Shown one piece after another: positions 58,512 through 64,000 of a DNA stretch of 64,000 nucleotides (the first letter of the stretch is position 1; each line of letters starts with the position of its first letter). The translations under genes were made by a program, and so were the position numbers. The notes beneath the pieces are model-generated. The model was not told the origin of the DNA. It worked only from the letters and a program-made list of their open reading frames with translations, and ran no database searches. The DNA lies in the NCBI GenBank assembly GCA_030041495.1, contig JASHNT010000028.1:45812-109811 (forward strand), in the 5' to 3' direction. This stretch comes from Bryobacteraceae bacterium (GTDB lineage: Bacteria > Acidobacteriota > Terriglobia > Bryobacterales > Bryobacteraceae).

Positions 58512-59693
58512 TTAGGACCGCTTTGAGCCGCCGGCTCTCTGCGTGCGCGCGGGCTCGGCTGTAGCGCCCTGCGAGAAGGTCATCGCCGGGAAGGTCACCG
58601 AAGTGTCCACCAACCGGACCATATCCTGAACGGGCAGCCCCTCGGCCTCGCGCGCGAAGATGAGATTCTTCACCTCCGGATCGAAGTCGACGCGGATCCA
58701 ATCTCCGCCGCGCACCTGGTCGGTGGCGATCAGATTGGAGATGGGCTGCACCAACAGACGCTCGATGGCGCGCTTCAGATGGCGAGCACCGTACTTCAGG
58801 TCGGTACCTTCGGCGAGCAGGTAATCCTTGCTCGTGTCAGAGAGAGTGAACACAAATGCGCGATCCGTTGACGTGTTGAAGATGCGCTGCTGCACCATGT
58901 TCAACTCGATGTCCAGAATCTTGCGCAGTTGCTCCGCGCCCAGAGGCTGGAAGGTGACGATCTTGTCCAGCCGGTTCATAAATTCGGGCGTGAACTTGCG
59001 CCGCGCCGCTTCTACACCGCTGCGGGCGATTTTACCGGAAGTCTTTTCGTCATAGATGCCGTTGGTGGTCTGCGCCTGCGCCTCGGCTACGTTGAAGCCC
59101 AGCTTCGGTGCGAGCATGGAGCTCATCTCCGCCGCGCCCAAGTTGCTGGTCATGAAGATCATGGCCCGCGAGAAATCCACCTTGCGGTTATCGCCGAGAG
59201 TGAGCGTGGCCTTGTCGAGAATGCCCAGCAGCAGGTTCCACAGCGCGTCCGAGGCTTTCTCGATTTCGTCGAAGAGCACGAAGCTCAGCTTGACGGTGTC
59301 GGTGTGATACTGATTCAGCACTTCCTGCGATAGCAGCGGATGAGTCTCGCGATGCCCCAGATATCCGGGGGGCGAGCCGATCAGCTTGGCGATTTCATGA
59401 CTGTGCTGAAATTCGGCGCAGTCAATTTTAATGACTGCGCGCGGATTCTTCAGCAACGCCTCGGCGGTCGCCTCGACGATGCGAGTCTTGCCAGAGCCGG
59501 TCGGTCCCAAGAACAGGAAGTTGCCGATCGGGCGGCCGGGAGGATTCAGTCCCGTCTGATTCATCTGATAGATGTTAACGATCTGCTGGATGGCTTCATC
59601 CTGACCGACGATCATGCGACGGAGCCCCTGCTCGAGCGACTGGGCGTCTCTACCAGTCTTTCCCGGGTCCAGTGCTATGTTGAGCCGTTCCAT
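58512..59693 (-). CDS. Single-domain ClpA/ClpB-type (AAA_2) ATPase
   Basis: About 393 residues. A short N-terminus leads straight into a Clp D2-like module: LRRMIVGQDEAIQQIVNIYQ, Walker A GPTGSGKT, LIGSPPGYLGH, Walker B FVLFDEIEKA, sensor MIFMTSNLGA. A ClpB C-terminal-like small domain follows (RLDKIVTFQPLGAEQLRKIL; LKYGARHLKRAIERLL). There is no Clp N-domain, D1 ring, M-domain or ClpX zinc finger. ATG 59693 is preferred (GGTAGGT just upstream). It is probably a protein unfoldase or remodeller; the partner is unknown. Confidence 0.88.
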   Translation of the reverse strand: MERLNIALDPGKTGRDAQSLEQGLRRMIVGQDEAIQQIVNIYQMNQTGLNPPGRPIGNFLFLGPTGSGKTRIVEATAEALLKNPRAVIKIDCAEFQHSHEIAKLIGSPPGYLGHRETHPLLSQEVLNQYHTDTVKLSFVLFDEIEKASDALWNLLLGILDKATLTLGDNRKVDFSRAMIFMTSNLGAAEMSSMLAPKLGFNVAEAQAQTTNGIYDEKTSGKIARSGVEAARRKFTPEFMNRLDKIVTFQPLGAEQLRKILDIELNMVQQRIFNTSTDRAFVFTLSDTSKDYLLAEGTDLKYGARHLKRAIERLLVQPISNLIATDQVRGGDWIRVDFDPEVKNLIFAREAEGLPVQDMVRLVDTSVTFPAMTFSQGATAEPARTQRAGGSKRS

Positions 59694-59820
59694 TTTACCT
59701 ACCGCCTTTCTCGTACCACGGGAGCCTATCTGCCTTGGCTCCCCCTTCCACAAACTGCTTGGCAATCCGAGTTCCATTCGTTAGATGCTCCCGCTGGGCC
59801 GCGGATTCTTCCAGCGTTGT

Positions 59821-60579
59821 CTATCTCTTCGGCCCAGATTTCGTTTTCGCCGGCCGTACTTCCACACGACTGACCAGGGTTCTCGCCGGCATTGTCAGGA
59901 GCATCCGTACCACTTCAGCAACATCCTCGGGCCAGATCTTCCAATCTGAACCGTACCCAGCAGGGTCCTGGGTCTGGCTCTGCCCGCCAAACCCTGTCGC
60001 CACGCTGCCCGGCATTACGGTACTGACCCGCACGTTGTCACTCCTTACATCCTGCATCATAGCTTCCGCAAATCCGGCCAAACCGAACTTCGAAGCGTTA
60101 TATGCAGCGGCCCCGGCGAACGCATTCGCGCCCGCCAAGCTGTTTATATTGACGATGTATCCCCCGCCCCTTGTAACGAATCTGAATAAAGCTTCACGGC
60201 TGCAATAGAACGCGCCGCTGAGATTCGTATCCAGGGTCGATCTCCACTCTTCAAGAGTCAGTTCAGCCACCGGGCGGAACACACCAACGCCGGCGTTGTT
60301 AACCAGCACATCGAGCCCGCCGAAGCGGGAATCGACAAACCGGAAAAGCTCGCCAACCTGTTCATGCTCCTTAACATCGGCAACTTTGCCTTCGACTTTA
60401 CCGGAGCTTTCCGACGCCAATTCGGCAACTGCGCGGTCGAGAGTTTGCCGGTCGCGGCCGCAGATTGTCACGTGCGCGCCCTCCAGCAACAACATCTTGG
60501 CGATGGCTCTGCCGATGCCGCGAGAGCCTCCTGTAACTAAGCAGCTTCGGCCTGCCAGGGAGTTTGTAGGTGTATTCAT
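59821..60579 (-). CDS. Short-chain dehydrogenase/reductase
   Basis: 252 residues. Classical SDR: the cofactor motif TGGSRGIGRAIA (about 17-28), an NNAG motif (VNNAGVG), NINSLAG with the catalytic Ser and YNASKFG with Tyr/Lys. A basic residue after the Gly motif (GRDRQ) hints at NADP(H). The substrate is unknown. It is divergent from hemX; a TATCAT -10-like element lies 6 nt before the ATG. Confidence 0.92.
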   Translation of the reverse strand: MNTPTNSLAGRSCLVTGGSRGIGRAIAKMLLLEGAHVTICGRDRQTLDRAVAELASESSGKVEGKVADVKEHEQVGELFRFVDSRFGGLDVLVNNAGVGVFRPVAELTLEEWRSTLDTNLSGAFYCSREALFRFVTRGGGYIVNINSLAGANAFAGAAAYNASKFGLAGFAEAMMQDVRSDNVRVSTVMPGSVATGFGGQSQTQDPAGYGSDWKIWPEDVAEVVRMLLTMPARTLVSRVEVRPAKTKSGPKR

Positions 60580-60585
60580 GATTCG

Positions 60586-60591
60586 ATGATA
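60586..60591 (-). promoter_or_regulatory. Probable -10 element of the SDR gene
   Basis: TATCAT on the minus strand ends 6 nt before the ATG at 60579, with no SD; no convincing -35 was found. Confidence 0.35.
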
Positions 60592-60666
60592 GGGGAACCC
60601 TAGTACCGATTCTGCCGGTTCACCTGACGGCTCAGAAAGCTGCGGGAAAAGGCTGCGCGAAAAGCT

Positions 60667-60672
60667 TAAGAT
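60667..60672 (+). promoter_or_regulatory. Probable -10 element of the hemX-hemA-hemC-sumT run
   Basis: TAAGAT ends 9 nt before the GTG start of hemX at 60682; there is no strong SD. It would drive the haem/sirohaem operon as a near-leaderless transcript. Confidence 0.35.
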
Positions 60673-60681
60673 GAGAATGAA

Positions 60682-61482
60682 GTGGTAAGTTCCAGCATCT
60701 TCTGGTTACGGGTGGCGGCGTGTTTCTACGCCGTGGGGCTGCTCCATTCCATGGTGGTGTTGATGCGCCGCAGCAACGCGCTATACCCGATTGCCAAGGG
60801 GGCTTTCCGGATCGGCGCGACGCTGCAAGCCGTGGCGATCGTGGAGCTGGGCATGGCCCTGGGCCGTTTCCCCGTCGACGACGTGTATCAGATGGTGAAT
60901 CTGTGCGCGTTCCTGATTGCGGTGCTGTTTCTGGCGGTGGAATGGAAGTATCTTTTCGCCCCGACCGCCGTGGCGCATTTCCCTCTGGTGTTCGTGATGA
61001 CTCTGGTGGCCGCAACAGAACGGCCCGCAGCGGCTTTAACCGCAGCGCACGGCAAGGAAACCTGGCTGGTGGCTCATATCGTCTTGGCGCTGGCCGGCTA
61101 CGCTTCCCTGATTTTGACCGCGGCTGCGTCGGTCTGCTACCTGGTCCAAGAGCGCCGGCTCAAGAGCAAGAAACCGGCGCGTCTGCTCGAGAAGCTGCCG
61201 CCTCTGGCCACGCTGGATAATCTGATCAGCGGGTCGCTGGGGTTGGCGTTCGTGCTGATCACGCTGGCGGTGGTGCTCATTATCACCTGGGAGTTCCTGT
61301 ATTCCAGCAAAGCCTGGATCGGCGATCCGCGCGTGATGTTCTCCCTGGTCACCTGGGCATTACTGGTGGCCGCAACGTACTTGCGCGCGACCGCGGGCTG
61401 GCGCGGAAGGCGCGCCGCCGTGATGGCTCTGGTGGTGCTGGGCTGCTCCATCATTACCTGGCGCGCGTGGGGTGCGTCATAA
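60682..61482 (+). CDS. hemX: HemX/CcsA-like membrane protein
   Basis: 266 residues with about eight transmembrane helices (FWLRVAACFYAVGLLHSMVV; CAFLIAVLFLAVEW; HIVLALAGYASLILTAAASVCYLV; AFVLITLAVVLIITWEFLYS). It resembles the cytochrome c assembly (CcsA/CcmC-like) superfamily but lacks the WGxxWxWD haem-handling motif, as HemX does. Its position directly before hemA matches HemX, which lowers HemA level in Bacillus. The only usable start is GTG 60682; the preceding ATG is followed by a stop after two codons. Confidence 0.8.
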   Translation: MVSSSIFWLRVAACFYAVGLLHSMVVLMRRSNALYPIAKGAFRIGATLQAVAIVELGMALGRFPVDDVYQMVNLCAFLIAVLFLAVEWKYLFAPTAVAHFPLVFVMTLVAATERPAAALTAAHGKETWLVAHIVLALAGYASLILTAAASVCYLVQERRLKSKKPARLLEKLPPLATLDNLISGSLGLAFVLITLAVVLIITWEFLYSSKAWIGDPRVMFSLVTWALLVAATYLRATAGWRGRRAAVMALVVLGCSIITWRAWGAS

Positions 61483-61504
61483 ACCCGATGCGCCACAAAA
61501 CCCG

Positions 61505-62743
61505 ATGAAGCTGCTGCTGACCGGTCTCAATCATCGCACGGCGCCGGTGGAGGTGCGCGAGCGCCTGGCATTCGAGGAGCATTCCATCCCCGAAGCTCTG
61601 GACCGGTTGCGTCAGCGCCCCGGATTGCTCGAGGGCATGATCCTTTCCACCTGCAACCGCGTGGAGGTAGCGGTGACGGCGGAAGAAGAAACCGACGCAG
61701 GCTCGGCCGTGGAAGGATTTCTCGCTGAAGCGCGATCCGTGGACCCGGCCGTAGTCACGCCGCACCTGTACCGCTACCAGGGTCCCGATGCGATCCGGCA
61801 CATGTTCCGCGTGGCCTCCAGTCTCGACTCGATGATCGTGGGCGAGCCGCAGATTCTGGGGCAGATGAAGTCGGCTTACGCAGTCGCCAAGGAGCGGGGC
61901 GCCGTCAGCGGCTTCCTGGATCAAGTGGTGACCAAGGCGTTCAACGTCGCCAAGCGGGTGCGGTCGGAGACCGAGATCGGCGAAAGCGCCGTTTCGGTGA
62001 GTTACGCCGCGGTTACTCTGGCCAAAGAGATTTTCGGATCGCTCAAAGGGCAACGCGTGCTGGTGGTGGGCGCGGGCAAGATGGCGGTGAGCGCGGTGCG
62101 GCACCTGCGGCGCGCCGGCGTGGAAGAGATCCTGGTGACCAACCGCACTCGGGAGCGCGCGGTGGCTCTGGCCGACGAAGTGGGCGGGAGCGTCATCGAT
62201 TATGAGCGCTTGCACCACGCCCTGCCCGAAGTCGATATTCTGCTGGCTTCAAGCGGCGCAACCAGCTTTATCGTGACCGAAGCGGAAATGCGCACGGCCA
62301 TTGGCAAGCGCCGCAACCGCCCCATGTTCCTGATCGATATCGCGGTGCCTCGTAACATCGAGCCCAGTGTGAATGAGCTGGACAACGTCTTCCTCTACGA
62401 CATCGACGATCTGGGCAAGGTGGTCGATTCGAATCTCAAGGGCCGCCTGGGCGTGGCCGAGCAGGCGGAGCTGATCATCGGCGAAGAAGTCACGCGCCTG
62501 ATGTCGCGGTTGAAGGCCCGCGAGGCTTCTCCGGTGATCGCGCAGATACGGGAGCAGGTGGAGCAGTGGCGCGTGGCCGAGCTCAAACGCGGCCGAGCCA
62601 AACTGGGGACTCTAACGCCACAGCAGGAAGAAGGCATCGAGGAGATGATGCGGCGCTTTTCGAATAAGCTTCTCCACCAGCTCATGGCCGAAATGCGCAG
62701 CCGCGACCAAATGCGTAGCCAAGAAACGACGGACCCCGAATGA
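61505..62743 (+). CDS. hemA: Glutamyl-tRNA reductase
   Basis: 412 residues. First committed step of C5-pathway tetrapyrrole synthesis: glutamyl-tRNA to glutamate-1-semialdehyde using NADPH. The N-terminal catalytic domain has LTGLNHRTAPVEVRE and the nucleophile in STCNRVEV (C50). The NADPH domain has VLVVGAGKMAVSAVRHL, and FLIDIAVPRNIEP and the helical dimerisation tail follow. ATG 61505 is used although the frame opens at 61472, because homology starts there. It overlaps hemC by 4 nt. Confidence 0.96.
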   Translation: MKLLLTGLNHRTAPVEVRERLAFEEHSIPEALDRLRQRPGLLEGMILSTCNRVEVAVTAEEETDAGSAVEGFLAEARSVDPAVVTPHLYRYQGPDAIRHMFRVASSLDSMIVGEPQILGQMKSAYAVAKERGAVSGFLDQVVTKAFNVAKRVRSETEIGESAVSVSYAAVTLAKEIFGSLKGQRVLVVGAGKMAVSAVRHLRRAGVEEILVTNRTRERAVALADEVGGSVIDYERLHHALPEVDILLASSGATSFIVTEAEMRTAIGKRRNRPMFLIDIAVPRNIEPSVNELDNVFLYDIDDLGKVVDSNLKGRLGVAEQAELIIGEEVTRLMSRLKAREASPVIAQIREQVEQWRVAELKRGRAKLGTLTPQQEEGIEEMMRRFSNKLLHQLMAEMRSRDQMRSQETTDPE

Positions 62744-63633
62744 TCGTCATCGGATCGCGCGGCTCGGCGCTGGCCCTGTGGCAGGCCCGGCACGTGGCGG
62801 GGCTTTTGCAGGCGCTAGGCGAAGAAACCCGGCTCGAAATCATCAAGACCACCGGCGACAAGATGCAAGAGGTGTCTCTCGTGGTTGAGGGCGGCAAGGG
62901 TCTGTTCACGAAGGAAATTGAAGAAGCGCTGCTGGCGCGATCCATCGATGTTGCGGTGCACAGCATGAAGGACGTGCCCACGGAGATCCCCTCGGGCCTG
63001 ACCATCGCCGCGATTCCGCAACGCGAGGATCCGCTCGACGCTCTGGTGGGGTGCTCCCTCGATGAGCTGAAGCCCGGGTCGAGAGTTGGAACCAGCTCCC
63101 CTCGGCGAGCCTCGCAGTTGCACGCATTGGAGCGTGGATTGGTCATCGAGACTCTGCGCGGGAACGTCGACACGCGGCTGCGTAAGCTGGACCAAGGCCA
63201 GCATGACGCAATTGTGCTGGCGGCAGCCGGGCTGCGGAGACTCGGATGGGAAGCCCGGATTCGCGAATTGATTCCGCCAGGCGTCATGTGCCCCGCTGCG
63301 GGCCAGGGTGCGCTGGCGATCGAGACTCGCGATGACGGCGGCCACGCCTGGAACATCGTGAGGAAGCTGGATGATCCGGCGGCGCGTCTCGAAGTGGAAG
63401 CGGAGCGGGCTCTGTTGAAGGCCCTCGGCGGCGGCTGCCAAGTTCCGATCGGCGCGCATGCTCGCGTGCAAGACGGAGTAATTCGATTGATTGGCGTAGT
63501 GGCAACGCCCGGCGGCTCGCGGTTGATTCGTTCCGAGGCGGCGGGCACCGAGCCGGAGCGGGTCGGCGCGGAGCTCGGAGCGCGTCTGCTGCAGCAGGGC
63601 GCGCGCGAAATCCTCCAACCCCTGACCGCATGA
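62740..63633 (+). CDS. hemC: Porphobilinogen deaminase (hydroxymethylbilane synthase)
   Basis: 297 residues. Polymerises four porphobilinogens into hydroxymethylbilane on a dipyrromethane cofactor. Visible: [24 protein letters not shown] with catalytic Asp at D78, [23 protein letters not shown] and the cofactor-binding Cys C233 in [11 protein letters not shown]. Length normal. ATGA overlaps join it to both hemA and sumT. Confidence 0.96.
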   Translation: MIVIGSRGSALALWQARHVAGLLQALGEETRLEIIKTTGDKMQEVSLVVEGGKGLFTKEIEEALLARSIDVAVHSMKDVPTEIPSGLTIAAIPQREDPLDALVGCSLDELKPGSRVGTSSPRRASQLHALERGLVIETLRGNVDTRLRKLDQGQHDAIVLAAAGLRRLGWEARIRELIPPGVMCPAAGQGALAIETRDDGGHAWNIVRKLDDPAARLEVEAERALLKALGGGCQVPIGAHARVQDGVIRLIGVVATPGGSRLIRSEAAGTEPERVGAELGARLLQQGAREILQPLTA

Positions 63634-64000
63634 AAGTCTATCTGGTAGGCGCCGGGCCGGGGGACCCAAGCTTAATCACTCTCAAAGGGCGCCAGGCCTT
63701 GGAGCGCGCCGATTGCGTCCTCTACGATCATCTGGCTAACGAACACCTGCTCGACTGGGCGCCCGCACACGCTGAGCGTATCTACGTCGGCAAAAAGCGC
63801 GCCAAGCATGAGATGACCCAGGAGGAGATCAGCACCTTGCTGATTGAGAGGGCCCGCAAGGGCCTTAATGTGGTGCGGCTGAAGGGCGGCGATCCGTTTA
63901 TTTTCGGGCGCGGCGGCGAAGAGATTGAGGCTCTGGCCGATGCCGGCGTGCCGTTCGAGATTGTTCCGGGCGTGACCACGCCTTTGGGCCTCGCCGCGTA
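63630..64000 (+). CDS. Uroporphyrinogen-III C-methyltransferase, N-terminal part (cut by right edge)
   Basis: SAM-dependent methyltransferase that converts uroporphyrinogen III to precorrin-2 on the way to sirohaem or cobalamin. About 123 residues are visible: the P-loop-like [44 protein letters not shown] and [18 protein letters not shown], all SumT/CobA hallmarks. The ATG overlaps the hemC stop. It may be followed by or fused to uroporphyrinogen-III synthase (hemD) outside the window, so sumT versus a CobA-HemD fusion cannot be decided. Confidence 0.93.
   Translation, partial: MKVYLVGAGPGDPSLITLKGRQALERADCVLYDHLANEHLLDWAPAHAERIYVGKKRAKHEMTQEEISTLLIERARKGLNVVRLKGGDPFIFGRGGEEIEALADAGVPFEIVPGVTTPLGLAA

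Noticed and set aside
1..64000. Search for tRNA genes, insertion sequences, prophage or attachment sites
   Set aside because: No cloverleaf-like sequence, transposase, integrase or flanking target duplication was recognised by eye; a tRNAscan and IS search would settle it.

Overview
The window is about 62% GC, has no visible tRNA, rRNA, CRISPR array or insertion sequence, and looks like chromosome from an Acidobacteriota of the Bryobacterales/Solibacter type. Support comes from families typical of that phylum occurring together: a VWFA-related acidobacterial protein, a TIGR03435 soil-associated protein, an 800-residue ADOP-type permease, two Oar-like TonB-dependent receptors with a carboxypeptidase-regulatory N-terminus, a planctomycete-type cytochrome (DUF1587/1592/1588/1585) paired with a DUF1552 protein, and PQQ propeller dehydrogenases. 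The taxonomic placement is inference from gene content.

Layout. 1-6 kb: the 5' end of trpS, a divergent rRNA/tRNA uracil-C5-methyltransferase, then a MarR regulator - ClC transporter - secreted L-type lectin - RMD1/DUF155-like run. 6-15.8 kb: an Oar-like receptor, a shortened VWFA-related protein, a TIGR03435 protein, an ankyrin protein and the PSCyt/DUF1552 pair. 15.8-31.5 kb: an apparently continuous eleven-gene minus-strand operon. In transcription order it encodes two DUF4159 paralogues, a membrane VWA protein, a legumain/caspase-fold protein without its catalytic cysteine, a TPR protein with a gluzincin site, MoxR, DUF58, a BatA-type VWA protein, a giant DUF4175 protein, a free-standing EF-Tu domain-III-like protein and a 67-residue protein. 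31.6-38.4 kb: a small secreted protein, an MFS transporter, an RRM protein, a second Oar-like receptor and a decayed DinB gene. 38.4-46.5 kb: a minus-strand ADOP - esterase - membrane spermidine-synthase-like run, and on the plus strand a PQQ dehydrogenase and a DinB/YfiT protein. 46.5-55 kb: HicAB, small secreted proteins, a haem-containing PQQ dehydrogenase, a zincin, a methyltransferase, an M28/PDZ peptidase and a DsbA-like protein. 55.2-64 kb: a GT39 glycosyltransferase, a nitrite/sulfite reductase, a single-domain ClpB-like AAA+ ATPase, an SDR, and hemX-hemA-hemC-sumT (the last cut by the window end).

How genes work together. The large operon combines MoxR/DUF58/VWA modules, normally linked to chaperone-like maturation of envelope proteins, with probable secreted proteolytic or scaffold proteins. 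The hem-sumT run makes uroporphyrinogen III and diverts it toward sirohaem, the cofactor of the reductase encoded 3 kb upstream. Many transcription units have a -10-like hexamer only 5-11 nt before the start codon and no Shine-Dalgarno sequence, which suggests frequent leaderless transcription. Overlapping ATGA/GTGA/TTGA junctions are common inside operons.

The best candidates for something new are the 15.8-31.5 kb operon (pseudo-peptidase and EF-Tu-like protein included), the symmetric bidirectional -10 element at 44.1 kb, and the leaderless-start pattern. All family assignments were made by eye from the translations; no database search was run.
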